A DNA stretch of 64,000 bases from Shewanella sp. VB17 (GTDB lineage Bacteria > Pseudomonadota > Gammaproteobacteria > Enterobacterales > Shewanellaceae), in NCBI RefSeq assembly GCF_013248905.1, contig NZ_JABRVS010000001.1:1922001-1986000 (forward strand), given 5' to 3'. The position numbers and the translations under genes are program-made. Of this stretch, positions 27,245 to 35,915 are shown one piece after another (positions within the stretch are counted from its first letter, which is position 1; every line of letters starts with the position of its first letter). Below the pieces are notes generated by a model. That model worked only from the letters and a program-made list of their open reading frames with translations, made no database searches and was not told the DNA's origin.

Positions 27245-27693
27245 ATAAAAAACATGGGTTAACTAGTGTTGAAAAACCATTAAATCTATCTAAAGCCAAT
27301 TGTGGTTGGTATATCGCTCAGGCACTAAACGCAATGAGACCAATAGTGATGGATGACCATCATCATTTTGCAGGTTTCTCATTGTTAAAATCGACACTGG
27401 CGCAAGACGTTCGGTCCATGTTTGAGGGTTATGAGGTGGTAGAAGCAAGAGTTCATCTATTTGAACCGGAGGATTTCGTGGTTAATCACATTGATAACGC
27501 CTATGGGGATGCAACTGCTTATATTTGTCGACTAGACAGTTACGGCCCTTCACGGTTTTCAATCAATAATGAACCAGTCGAAGAAAAGCAGGGCCATTGG
27601 ATGGCGATCCCAGCGGGGCTAGGACACGCTGTTAGCGTGGGGAATGAGCCTAGGGTTTCTATGGTTGTGTGGGCAAATAAATTACTGGATTGA
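27241..27693 (+). CDS. Possible 2-oxoglutarate/Fe(II) oxygenase-like protein
   Basis: 150 residues. The C-terminal half follows the double-stranded beta-helix pattern of 2OG-Fe(II) dioxygenases: HxD in VNHIDNAYGDATAYICRLD, a later His in GHAVSVGN, then an Arg 8 residues on (EPRVSMVVWAN), the spacing of metal and 2OG ligands. Phage members of this superfamily modify DNA bases or proteins. No substrate can be proposed. Last gene of the early operon. A cupin without enzymatic activity is the alternative. Confidence 0.5.
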   Translation: MNKKHGLTSVEKPLNLSKANCGWYIAQALNAMRPIVMDDHHHFAGFSLLKSTLAQDVRSMFEGYEVVEARVHLFEPEDFVVNHIDNAYGDATAYICRLDSYGPSRFSINNEPVEEKQGHWMAIPAGLGHAVSVGNEPRVSMVVWANKLLD

Positions 27694-27694
27694 A

Positions 27695-27726
27695 TAAAAA
27701 AACGCTTACAACAAATGCTGTAAGTG
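27695..27726 (-). terminator. Terminator for the minus-strand small gene
   Basis: On the minus strand: CTTACA, 8-nt loop, TGTAAG, C G and a run of seven T. It lies 20 bp after the stop of the 57-residue ORF at 27747-27920 and 2 bp from the end of the early operon. Confidence 0.6.
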
Positions 27727-27746
27727 CTAAACATTCAATTTGTTGG

Positions 27747-27920
27747 CTAGATATAGTACATATATGAATTCAATACATTTTTTTCTAATGAGGCCAACTC
27801 ACTACGTATTTGTTTAACATATACGTCATCAAAATTGAGTTGGTCAAACTCATTCACACATGCCTGGTACTTTTTTAATTTGTCTGCAGGCGTCCCTAGG
27901 TTGCTTATTAAATCTTCCAT
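27747..27920 (-). CDS. Small phage protein, 57 residues
   Basis: Opens MEDLISNLGTPADKLKKYQA and ends VLNSYMYYI; acidic and helical. Convergent with the early operon and followed at once by a good terminator on its own strand, which argues for expression. The ribosome binding site (CGGAATC) is weak. No family recognised. Confidence 0.5.
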   Translation of the reverse strand: MEDLISNLGTPADKLKKYQACVNEFDQLNFDDVYVKQIRSELASLEKNVLNSYMYYI

Positions 27921-28160
27921 AATGCGATTCCGTTACAGTGAATAATTATCATTTACTGATATAAGTAACAAATTATAGTCAATACAGCAGAACTGGGACG
28001 TTTTTTATGAAATTATTTAATATTTTATTTTTAATTATCTAGCTATCCCTTCTTAAACAGTTTGTTAAGTGTTTTTCAATGGTGTTTTATCTATAGAAGG
28101 TTGAGAGATCTCTTACAAGATGATGGGAGTAAAGGCTAGTTCACTAGCCTTACTTATCCG

Positions 28161-28706
28161 CTATCTAAACGATTGTCTGTCTTGGTAGTAATTTTTTGCG
28201 GCATCGATAGCCACTGAAATGAGCGCCATTAACAGCAGTCCAGATAAGGCAAATTTAAGATATGGGAAGGTGTCATAAATGAACATAGGGTTAAAATCAG
28301 TATAATGTCTGATCCCTTGCTCAATAGCTGAAAACAGGTTAATGATGATAGAGAGGCATAAAATACCTATGATGGACATTTCATTACTGGTGAATTGGTA
28401 ATACTTACTGGAGTAATGCGCTATTTTACTGAGTATTCCCCACTCTCTGGCTGCAACCCAATTGGCGGTAGCCTGTCGGTAGATGACTAATAAAATAACA
28501 GTTAAGTCGAGCAGGCTTATTGCCACGTAATAGAATGCTCCCCAAGTTAAAATGACATCTAATATAACGATGTCTAATGTTTTAACTAATGTTAGTGTAC
28601 CTATTAGCCATCTGATATTTGGGGAACGGGCACTAATCCCAAAAGCGACCAACATGATCGCCCACGAAATTACATTAAACGAGAATTGAAATTGTTCCAT
28701 TATCAT
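28161..28706 (-). CDS. Multi-pass membrane protein of an accessory operon
   Basis: 181 residues (or 179 from the second ATG at 28700) with about five membrane segments, for example VISWAIMLVAFGISA, YVAISLLDLTVILLVIY, SIIGILCLSIIINLF and FALSGLLLMALISVAI. No homologue recognised. Last of three overlapping leftward genes (XRE regulator, 88-residue protein, this). A hairpin AAGGCTAG-TTCA-CTAGCCTT lies just after the stop. As phage cargo next to ogr, a superinfection-exclusion role is one possibility. Confidence 0.65.
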   Translation of the reverse strand: MIMEQFQFSFNVISWAIMLVAFGISARSPNIRWLIGTLTLVKTLDIVILDVILTWGAFYYVAISLLDLTVILLVIYRQATANWVAAREWGILSKIAHYSSKYYQFTSNEMSIIGILCLSIIINLFSAIEQGIRHYTDFNPMFIYDTFPYLKFALSGLLLMALISVAIDAAKNYYQDRQSFR

Positions 28707-28941
28707 TGTCGCTATTATTGGCTACGGTTAATGGGCTATCGTCATTATTCACTGAATTGTGGAGCGATTCTTGGGCCATGATATTTGGCTTAGGCCTTGC
28801 AATGCCACCGCCGACAGAAAGTTGGGGTAAATTTGAATCTACAACATTTTCTTTTGACTGACTAGGTTTGTCATTAATAGACAATGAGTTACTTGTCATC
28901 TGTGTGTTTACATATGTTGGAATATTTGCCGGGATCTGCAT
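28675..28941 (-). CDS. Low-complexity accessory protein, unknown
   Basis: 88 residues, polar and rich in Asn, Ser, Asp and Pro, probably disordered; it carries a GGGIARPKPNI stretch in the middle. It overlaps the XRE gene by 53 bp and the membrane-protein gene by 32 bp, in different frames. The heavy overlaps suggest translational coupling, but a spurious ORF cannot be excluded. Confidence 0.5.
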   Translation of the reverse strand: MQIPANIPTYVNTQMTSNSLSINDKPSQSKENVVDSNLPQLSVGGGIARPKPNIMAQESLHNSVNNDDSPLTVANNSDNDNGTISILV

Positions 28942-29167
28942 AATCCTTTTCCTTATCTTTTTTGAATATCGTTTTTGTTAATAGATTGTTGGAGTTGAAC
29001 CCTGTCATCATACATAAGTGTAAGAACTGAGACAATTTAGGTTCTGTAATTCCATCTTCCCAATTGTATATTGTTTGCCTTGAACACCCCAGTTTAGTGG
29101 CTAATTGGTTAACGCTAAGCTTTTGCGACAATCTGATAGTTCTAACTATGTCCTGTGTTGACTGCAT
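28889..29167 (-). CDS. XRE-family transcriptional regulator
   Basis: 92 residues. Helix-turn-helix at residues 6-60: IRLSQKLSVNQLATKLGCSR, then QTIYNWEDGITEPKLSQFL. GGAAGGGG ribosome binding site. First gene of a leftward three-gene set and divergent from a small rightward gene, so it probably regulates this intergenic region. Distinct from the CI repressor. Confidence 0.85.
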   Translation of the reverse strand: MQSTQDIVRTIRLSQKLSVNQLATKLGCSRQTIYNWEDGITEPKLSQFLHLCMMTGFNSNNLLTKTIFKKDKEKDYADPGKYSNICKHTDDK

Positions 29168-29242
29168 AAACCCCTTCCGTGTGAGTTACAACTCGCTATA
29201 TTTGTTACGAGTGTATGGTTATTGTTTTTAGTGAAGTCACAT

Positions 29243-29262
29243 TTGTATCATTACATATACAA
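29243..29262. promoter_or_regulatory. Possible XRE operator
   Basis: Perfect dyad TTGTAT-CATTACAT-ATACAA in the divergent gap between the XRE gene and the small rightward gene. A second pair, CTCG-N12-CGAG, lies nearer the XRE start. Binding by this regulator is inference. Confidence 0.35.
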
Positions 29263-29331
29263 TTAGTCTAATTTTTTTGACGTGCACCCTGATATGATCC
29301 GAGCGGGCCTTATTAACTGGAGGAATTGGGG

Positions 29332-29511
29332 ATGTGTATCTATATTGAGCAGGTTGATTTTGTATTACGTTCACTAGATACGCGAAGTACTGCACTAGAC
29401 CAAAACATCGCAGTGTCACTTATCGCAAATATTATAAAAGACGCAAAAAAAGACGAAGATATGAACGCCGCATTAGAGGCTGAGATTACTTCACGCTCAA
29501 CAATGAACTGA
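29332..29511 (+). CDS. Small phage protein, 59 residues
   Basis: ATG 29332 with a strong ribosome binding site GGAGG 7 bp upstream. Begins MCIYIEQVDFVLRSLDTRST; acidic, helical C-terminus. Divergent from the XRE gene and convergent with ogr (1-bp gap). No family recognised. Confidence 0.6.
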   Translation: MCIYIEQVDFVLRSLDTRSTALDQNIAVSLIANIIKDAKKDEDMNAALEAEITSRSTMN

Positions 29512-29512
29512 G

Positions 29513-29767
29513 CTACATTAGGGCTAGCTCTTGTTGTAATTGCTGGCGCTGCTGCGGATCCATCGCTTTAGCCAGTTCAGACACAAGGGCGCTACATGTT
29601 AATGCACTGGGGCTTAACGTGTGACTGAAACTTAAATTAGTCACAAACGTATGGCCGCATTCAGGGTCAGTGCATGAACAATATAAATCGGCATGCCCCA
29701 TCGTCAGCCGATTTGTTTTACCGATAATCGCTTTTGCGTTACACACATTACAATGAACTCGCATCAC
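29513..29767 (-). CDS. ogr: Ogr/Delta-type late transcription activator
   Basis: 84 residues. Zinc-binding pattern HCNVCNAKA then CSCTDPECGHTFV, as in P2 Ogr and P4 Delta, followed by FSHTLSPS. Ogr activates late P2-type operons by contacting RNA polymerase alpha at TGT-N12-ACA sites. I did not find a clear copy of that site near the portal/scaffold divergence. Confidence 0.9.
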   Translation of the reverse strand: MMRVHCNVCNAKAIIGKTNRLTMGHADLYCSCTDPECGHTFVTNLSFSHTLSPSALTCSALVSELAKAMDPQQRQQLQQELALM

Positions 29768-29918
29768 AATCTCCCAATCGATGAACGCTAATAGCTACAG
29801 TTTATAGTCAATAGTCAATATAGTAGAGTGTACGCCAATCCACTGTTTTTTTAAACAGTGTACTAATGAGCATATGTGAATTTGTTTCTGAAAGTTTAAT
29901 CAGTTACCATGCAACTTT

Positions 29919-30293
29919 ATGACTATGAATATATGTATTGAGGTATTTGTGAAAGGGAATTTTTGTAATGTTGGTAAGTTTACTCCTTCAGGTAGAGCTA
30001 AGGATGCAATAAAAGACATGAACAACGTTTTGGATATGTCCAGCATTCTTAGTAAAATTATAAGTATGGTGCCATTTTTTCAGATATTTGCCGGAAAAAA
30101 TTCATTCTTGGGAGTTGCGACAGCCTCTGCTAGTTACAATGTTCGTACCTACGAGTGGCAAGCATTTGCAGATGCAGTTAATGGCATAGAATTAGTCAAA
30201 AAAGAAAGGTTATTTTTTATTGCCACTCAAGCTGAATTATATTCTGTCGGTGAAGAGCGAAAATTTTGGAGGTGTGTTTCGAATGCACTATAA
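29919..30293 (+). CDS. Accessory phage protein, unknown function
   Basis: 124 residues, AT-rich, no convincing ribosome binding site. A hydrophobic centre (SKIISMVPFFQIFAGKNSFL) may be a membrane or signal region. It overlaps the next gene. No family recognised. Located between ogr and the portal gene, not a P2 core position, so likely cargo. Confidence 0.5.
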   Translation: MTMNICIEVFVKGNFCNVGKFTPSGRAKDAIKDMNNVLDMSSILSKIISMVPFFQIFAGKNSFLGVATASASYNVRTYEWQAFADAVNGIELVKKERLFFIATQAELYSVGEERKFWRCVSNAL

Positions 30294-30792
30294 AAAAGCA
30301 AAATTGTTGTTAGGTGCAATAGCGTTAATATCTTTTAATTCAGTAGGTGTATCTTGGCCCTATGATGAAAGTACGCTGTTAAATAACATGAATAATACAT
30401 ATTCAGCTCTAGAGTCTAAGACCGGGGCTTGTATGGAGTTAAGTAAGCGAGAATTAACGTCGATTAAAAGTGATTGGCTTTATGCTCAAGATAAATTAAA
30501 ACAAAAAATCATTTTGTTAGTTGTATCGAGAATCGCCTCTGAACGCTGCGTTGAGGAAGAAAAAACAGCTTATACAATGGCATTAATGAATTATACGTCA
30601 GAGACTGAAGATAAAACTAATATAGATAAGTGGGTCGTACTAAATAAATCTTTCTACACACAAGAAACATTAAATTTATTATCAGATGTCGATCCTGAAA
30701 AAATAATATCCTTGTCAAAAAGTGCTGAGTTGAGCAAACCTTTTGACCCTAGAATTGCTTATGAGTTTATCACTCCTGAAAGCATTGATTGA
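30283..30792 (+). CDS. Secreted accessory protein, unknown function
   Basis: 169 residues from ATG 30283, preceded by GGAGGTG at 8 bp. Residues 1-24 (KKAKLLLGAIALISFNSVGV) form a signal peptide. The mature part has two cysteines (CMELSKREL and SERCVEEEK) that could pair in the periplasm. No family recognised. Together with the preceding overlapping gene it forms a two-gene cargo unit. Confidence 0.65.
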   Translation: MHYKKAKLLLGAIALISFNSVGVSWPYDESTLLNNMNNTYSALESKTGACMELSKRELTSIKSDWLYAQDKLKQKIILLVVSRIASERCVEEEKTAYTMALMNYTSETEDKTNIDKWVVLNKSFYTQETLNLLSDVDPEKIISLSKSAELSKPFDPRIAYEFITPESID

Positions 30793-30801
30793 ATAAAACC
30801 T

Positions 30802-30837
30802 ATGTAAGGCCTTATATTTATTTTTAAGGCTTTACAT
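30802..30837. terminator. Bidirectional terminator-like hairpin
   Basis: A 13-bp stem ATGTAAGGCCTTA / TAAGGCTTTACAT with one wobble pair and a T-rich loop, between the convergent secreted-protein gene and the portal gene. Confidence 0.7.
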
Positions 30838-30847
30838 GGATTATTAC

Positions 30848-31873
30848 TCACTCCAAATCAAACACTAATTTCAATCTGCCGCCAATTTCGGGATCTCGCG
30901 CTATAGCATCAACCATTTTGTTTATCAGCGGTTTAGTCTCGGCCTTAAAATACATCTCGCCATACTTGGTCGGGTCGCCAAATCCTGCGGCGTTCGTTGG
31001 GATCATACCGCCTAGGCCTGCGGGAAATCGATGCGCGTTAAATACATCTTGCGCGCTAACCGCTTTGACATTGCTGAATTCATCTTTTGATTCAAAGTTA
31101 CCGACAGGGATTATTTGCAGACCTTTTTCTTTGCCGTTGGGGATATTGACAAACAGGCTTTTAAAGTTGCCCACGCCTTTAGAGTCTTGAATTTTCTGCT
31201 TAATCTCATTTTCAACTTTGGGGTCTAAATTGGGATCGGTGGCATACATGATAAAACCCATGTGGGCGCCGTTTAGAAAATATTTGCGGCGAAACAAAGT
31301 TGCGTCTTCGTTGAGTAGTGCAGCTTGCATACCGCCGATATAATCGGCCAAGCCGTACACTTGCTGCACCGGATCATACTGGCGCACCCAAACGATATCA
31401 GCTGCTTTATAGCGTTTAAGCTGGTCGTCACGTTCAAGCACCACAGCGCCGCCATCTGCTGCCACGCGGGTCCGGTAACTGGGCAGTGGAAACAACCGCA
31501 AGGCACGGCCAAAGCCATCGCGAACTTTAAGCAGCGCCACATCACCAAACATGATTTGATTAGTAAATGCAGCTTCAACATGCTGCGCTGTCATGCAACC
31601 AGAGATAAAACGGCTAGCAGCCATGTTAACTCGGCTTTGTAATATGCCGCCATGCTGGGCGTTACGCCGAGGCAAGTTGGCCAACAATCCTCTGTCGATT
31701 GGCGGCTCCCAATAGCGATCATAGTCATTAAAATGCAGTGAGTCGTAATCCGTCAACCACATATTCGGCATCACGGCTTCAGGCATGCTAAACACCACAG
31801 TGCCATTGCTACTTGTGTGTTCTGTTTCGTCTATGGTTGCGTCGTTAGCGGCTGTTAGCTTTGCATCGCCCAT
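30848..31873 (-). CDS. Phage portal protein (P2 gpQ type)
   Basis: 341 residues from ATG 31873, preceded by AAAAGGAAA; an earlier start at 31936 is less likely. Family markers: YWEPPIDRGLLANLPRRNAQ, FPLPSYRTRVAADGG and the C-terminal VFNAHRFPAGLGGMIPTNAAGFGD. The portal ring is the DNA entry point of the capsid. It overlaps the terminase gene by 19 bp. Confidence 0.95.
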   Translation of the reverse strand: MGDAKLTAANDATIDETEHTSSNGTVVFSMPEAVMPNMWLTDYDSLHFNDYDRYWEPPIDRGLLANLPRRNAQHGGILQSRVNMAASRFISGCMTAQHVEAAFTNQIMFGDVALLKVRDGFGRALRLFPLPSYRTRVAADGGAVVLERDDQLKRYKAADIVWVRQYDPVQQVYGLADYIGGMQAALLNEDATLFRRKYFLNGAHMGFIMYATDPNLDPKVENEIKQKIQDSKGVGNFKSLFVNIPNGKEKGLQIIPVGNFESKDEFSNVKAVSAQDVFNAHRFPAGLGGMIPTNAAGFGDPTKYGEMYFKAETKPLINKMVDAIARDPEIGGRLKLVFDLE

Positions 31874-33651
31874 GTTGATTTCCTTTTGTGTAAATGGTTG
31901 AGTGGTTCGTTGATGATGGCGTGGCTCAATGCCCAAAAACCGTCAGCATGGCCCACTTTGTCAGAGCGGTCGGCTTTGAATGTCATCATGTTGCCACTGC
32001 CAGTCATGCCGCGCTTTATTGCCATGAATGCGGCGGGTAAATCTTTCATGTCTTGATCGAGTTGCAAGCGGTTACCTTCGACAACATCTATCATTTTTAA
32101 TACCAGGCGATTTTTGCTTTCATTACTGTAGTGAATGGCCGTGGCTTCACGAGGGTGTAAATCATGAATCGTGTCCCAAACACCTGCGCCTATGCCCGTG
32201 GTATCGACGCCTAAATAAGTGACGTTATAACGCGCAAAGGTTTTTTCAATCTCATTGACGTGATGTTGAAAATTCAGGCCGCGCCAATAATGTCGCTCAA
32301 GGCACCTAAACTTTTCTTTATCACCAATGGGTGGGGCCACGACGACTAAACATGCATTGTCACGAGTTCGAGATGGATCATAGCCCAGCCAAACTTCACG
32401 ATTACCAAACGGCCTAGCATCAAGCGGCTTAAAGTCTTGCCATTTATTGGCATCAAACATCAACTTAGTGAGCACGTTAAATTTAAAGACCGAGGCGGTA
32501 TCATCGACAAACACACACATATAGAGGTTGCTATAAACCTCCGGGCTATACTCCTCTTGCAGCTCTTTGGGATCGATAAGATTGCAGCCCATAGCAACAG
32601 CGGTTTCAACATCGATGATGTAACGCCACTGTTTATCGGCGCAAATTCTCCCGCCATCTTTCAACTCATTGTCAGATGGGAATTCAACAAACTGGCGAGA
32701 GCTGTTATCGCCTTTCCATTGATCGCCCGTCCAGAAAGGGTAAGCAGGGTGATTCTTGGCGCTAGGTGTAGAAAAATAGGTTTTGTTAAATCGGGTTTGT
32801 GTCGCACAGGCGGAAACAACCGCACTAACTTTAGTGAAATCCCTTATCCAAAAATATTCATCAACGTAAACATTGCCAGATCGAGACTGAGCAGAATTAG
32901 AGCTGGTTGCTAAAAAGAAAAGTTCGGCTCCATTACTTAATACGATGGGGTTACCGGTTAACTCTAACTCAAAAAATTGGCGGGCAATTTTTATAATGTA
33001 TGAACGGAAAACCTCAGCCTGAGCGCGTGTAGCTGAAATGAATATTTGGTTTTCACCCGTTAGCACAGCATCTTCAAATGCTTCACCAGCACAGCCGTAG
33101 GTAAAACCCACTTGGCGCGACTTCAATACATTACGTGTTCGCGGCATCGCAGGGTCATTTTTTACCGCTCGCATCAACTTTTGATATTCAAATAGGCTAT
33201 CAACCCAAATGTCGAAATCTTCAGCCGTGAGGTGTGATACATCGTTCTTGATTTTACGGCCAGGAGGTTTTTTATTGTTACCGGCTTTATCTGAACTGTT
33301 CGTTTTGCCTTTGCTCTGTGATTTACCTTGTGACGGAATTTGCTGTTCAGCATCCCCACGTTCGAGCACTGCGCGCTGCTTTTTGAGCTTTACATGCTGA
33401 TTAATCAGCATGTCGAGTTCTTTTATCTGCATTCCCGACTTATCAGCAATATCAGTTAACAGCACAATACGGCGGGCGATGGCTTCGTCCACTTCTTCTT
33501 CGCGCAGCATATCGCGCCAGCTATATTTTTCAGCCCAAAAATAAATAATACGGTTGTTGGGTAAGCCGAGTTCGTCGCGGATCTCATCTGGCGTATGTCG
33601 ACGTAAATACAGCCGTTTTGCAGCTTCTCGAATTTCGGGAGAGTAGGCCAT
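31855..33651 (-). CDS. Terminase ATPase (large) subunit, P2 gpP type
   Basis: 598 residues. N-terminal small helix-turn-helix (MAYSPEIREAAKRLYLRRHT, then PDEIRDELGLPNN). Walker A-like LKSRQVGFTYGCAGEAF, Walker B VYVDEYFWI, and the nuclease part with WLGYDPSRTRDNACLVVVAP and GVDTTGIGAGVWD. It powers DNA packaging through the portal and is transcribed leftward with it, divergent from the scaffold gene, as in P2 and HP1. Confidence 0.95.
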   Translation of the reverse strand: MAYSPEIREAAKRLYLRRHTPDEIRDELGLPNNRIIYFWAEKYSWRDMLREEEVDEAIARRIVLLTDIADKSGMQIKELDMLINQHVKLKKQRAVLERGDAEQQIPSQGKSQSKGKTNSSDKAGNNKKPPGRKIKNDVSHLTAEDFDIWVDSLFEYQKLMRAVKNDPAMPRTRNVLKSRQVGFTYGCAGEAFEDAVLTGENQIFISATRAQAEVFRSYIIKIARQFFELELTGNPIVLSNGAELFFLATSSNSAQSRSGNVYVDEYFWIRDFTKVSAVVSACATQTRFNKTYFSTPSAKNHPAYPFWTGDQWKGDNSSRQFVEFPSDNELKDGGRICADKQWRYIIDVETAVAMGCNLIDPKELQEEYSPEVYSNLYMCVFVDDTASVFKFNVLTKLMFDANKWQDFKPLDARPFGNREVWLGYDPSRTRDNACLVVVAPPIGDKEKFRCLERHYWRGLNFQHHVNEIEKTFARYNVTYLGVDTTGIGAGVWDTIHDLHPREATAIHYSNESKNRLVLKMIDVVEGNRLQLDQDMKDLPAAFMAIKRGMTGSGNMMTFKADRSDKVGHADGFWALSHAIINEPLNHLHKRKSTWAMQS

Positions 33652-33709
33652 TAAGCTCGCTAATCATGAATAACGTGGGTCAATGGCATCAGTGTATTCA
33701 TTTGTGCAT

Positions 33710-33722
33710 TGCGTAGAACGCA
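33710..33722. promoter_or_regulatory. Dyad in the divergent late promoter region
   Basis: TGCGT-AGA-ACGCA, a perfect 5-bp inverted repeat, in the gap between the divergent terminase and scaffold genes where late promoters should lie. It may be an activator site; it is not the P2 Ogr consensus. Confidence 0.3.
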
Positions 33723-33850
33723 CTTAAATTCGGCTCAATTCTGATTAAGCCTCTATCCGAATTGACGATAACTTTGCTCAGTGCTAACCGCAATTCAACT
33801 CGCTATGCTGACCGTCAAATGAATCAATAATGTGGCAAGTGGTCAATTCA

Positions 33851-34741
33851 ATGAGCAAACAAACAGGATGGGTAATCGCGGCGACAGAAGGTGCGACAGT
33901 TGATGGTCGCACCATCACTAAGGCGTGGATTGATGACATGGCCGCACAGTATTCTGTTGATGAATACACCGCACTCATCTGGCCTGAACATTTCCGCTCA
34001 TCATGGGCCCCGTTTGACGGTAAAAACTGGGGGGTGATTGATGAAGTCAAAGCCGCAAAGTTTAACGGAAAAGTACGTTTATTTGTCAAGCTAACCGCTA
34101 ACGACTACTTACTTGATGCTAACAAAGACGGTCAAAAGCTGTTTATGTCAATTGAGCCTGACATTGATTACAAAGGCTCAGGCCGCTGTTATTTACGTGG
34201 TCTAGCTGTAACCGATACCCCCGCATCGACAGGTACCACCCGCCTTAAATTTTCTGTTGGCAATGATGCAACAGAACACGAATACAGTCAGCTTGAAACC
34301 TTAGAGTTGAATGATTTTATTCAAGGTGACACTGAGCAGCAAAATGAAAAATCTCTTTATAGCCTGTTTGCCGGATGGTTAAGAAATCAGTCTCCTAATC
34401 TGGCACCCGAAACATCTGAGGATGATCCAATGAACAAAGAACAATATGACGGCTTGATAGGTCAGTTTTCAACGCTTGGCACTCGGCTAGACAGTCTTGA
34501 AGGTCAGGTTAGCCAGTTCAGTAAGCAAACAACAGAGATAACACCACCTAAAGACGATGAAGAAACGTCACCTGCAGGCGTTGTGACTTCTGATCAGTTT
34601 TCTGTATTAGGTGAGCAGTTAACGGGCTTTTCCACCAAATTGGATAAACTCGCCACTGACTTTGCCGCGCTAAAGCTAGAGGTGCCAGGGCAAGAGCCAA
34701 ATCCGGGAGGGCTGAATGAGCCTGAGAGCTGCACGGTATAA
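33851..34741 (+). CDS. Capsid scaffolding protein (P2 gpO type)
   Basis: 296 residues from ATG 33851 (an upstream ATG at 33830 is possible). The N-terminal protease-like part has TEGATVDGRTITKAWIDDMA, then YTALIWPEHFRSSWAPFD and the helical C-terminus is a coiled-coil scaffold (LIGQFSTLGTRLDSLEGQV). In P2, gpO is a scaffold and maturation protease. Confidence 0.92.
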   Translation: MSKQTGWVIAATEGATVDGRTITKAWIDDMAAQYSVDEYTALIWPEHFRSSWAPFDGKNWGVIDEVKAAKFNGKVRLFVKLTANDYLLDANKDGQKLFMSIEPDIDYKGSGRCYLRGLAVTDTPASTGTTRLKFSVGNDATEHEYSQLETLELNDFIQGDTEQQNEKSLYSLFAGWLRNQSPNLAPETSEDDPMNKEQYDGLIGQFSTLGTRLDSLEGQVSQFSKQTTEITPPKDDEETSPAGVVTSDQFSVLGEQLTGFSTKLDKLATDFAALKLEVPGQEPNPGGLNEPESCTV

Positions 34742-34801
34742 GTGCCCACAGTTCTGAATTGAACCGTCTGAACTGAACATTCATCACAGCGAGAAAGAAA
34801 C

Positions 34802-35845
34802 ATGAATTTAACCCCATTAGCTAAGGCTCACGTAAAAGAGTACTGCGCTGACATAGCAAAAAACTATCAAGTTGACGATGTACACCATCAGTTCAGTGTC
34901 ACTGAGCCGATGGAACTCAAACTACGTGCTGCCATGCTCGAAGCCGTCGATTTTCTAAAACTGATTACTAATCTACCCGTTGACCAAATCCAAGGCCAAG
35001 TGGTTAAAGTGGGCAGTACATTAATTGCCACGGGCCGAAAAGAAAACGGCCGTTTTACCAGTGGCCAAGATGTTGATGGCAATACTTATCAGCTAACCGA
35101 AACTGACTCTTGCGCAGCGGTAACATGGGCGACCTTGGCTGTTTGGGCTAATGCTGGAACAGCAAAACAATTTATGAAGTTGATGAGCCAAAACGCCACA
35201 ATGCGCTTTGCACTGGATAAGCTGCGGGTGGGTTTTAACGGTACATCAGTGGCAAAGACAACCGATCCAGAGGCTAGCCCATTGGGTGAAGATGTTAACA
35301 AAGGCTGGCACCAGCTTGTTAAGGAACAAGCCCCAGAGCAAATAATTACCGATCCTATTTATTTTAACCCTGATGCTGATGTCAATGCTCTGAAAGATAA
35401 TGAGTATAAGACTCTTGATGCCATCGTAACCGAGCTTAAAAATACCCATATTCACGTTACATTACGCAGTGATCCTCGCTTAGTGGTCTTGATTGGTAGC
35501 GATTTAACCGCCACAGCTCAAGCCAGAATGGCCAATATGGCAGATACGCCGACAGAGCGTGTCGCAGTGCAGAAAATGGATAAAACCATCGGTGGGTTAA
35601 AGGCTTACACTCCGCCACATTTCCCTGCTAAACGTATTACCTTGTGCTTACTTAATCATCTGCATATATACACCCAAAAAGGTACTAGCCATCGTAAGTC
35701 TGAAAATGTAGAAGACCGTAAGCAGCATGAAGATAAGTATCTCCGCTGGGAAGGTTATGGCGTCGAAGAATTAGAAGGCTATGCCGCTGTCGATGAAGAC
35801 GCAATGCACATTGGCGCAGCTCCTGCTCTTGTTTCTGAAGAATAA
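34802..35845 (+). CDS. Major capsid protein (P2 gpN type)
   Basis: 347 residues. HQFSVTEPMELKLRAAMLEA, then FLKLITNLPVDQIQGQVVKV and GFNGTSVAKTTDP are typical of P2-family capsid proteins. It is followed by a short GCCGAG-AAAA-CTCGGC hairpin (35861-35876) that may reduce downstream expression. Confidence 0.95.
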   Translation: MNLTPLAKAHVKEYCADIAKNYQVDDVHHQFSVTEPMELKLRAAMLEAVDFLKLITNLPVDQIQGQVVKVGSTLIATGRKENGRFTSGQDVDGNTYQLTETDSCAAVTWATLAVWANAGTAKQFMKLMSQNATMRFALDKLRVGFNGTSVAKTTDPEASPLGEDVNKGWHQLVKEQAPEQIITDPIYFNPDADVNALKDNEYKTLDAIVTELKNTHIHVTLRSDPRLVVLIGSDLTATAQARMANMADTPTERVAVQKMDKTIGGLKAYTPPHFPAKRITLCLLNHLHIYTQKGTSHRKSENVEDRKQHEDKYLRWEGYGVEELEGYAAVDEDAMHIGAAPALVSEE

Positions 35846-35915
35846 GCGCTAATAAATAGTGCCGAGAAAACTCGGCTCTATTAATCATAAACAAAAATAA
35901 ATATGGGAGTGAATG

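Noticed and set aside
29795..29830. TTGACT/TATAAA motifs before ogr
   Set aside because: The spacing does not fit a sigma-70 promoter; too weak to call.
32437..32913. 158-residue plus-strand ORF
   Set aside because: Antisense to terminase; codon pattern belongs to the minus strand.
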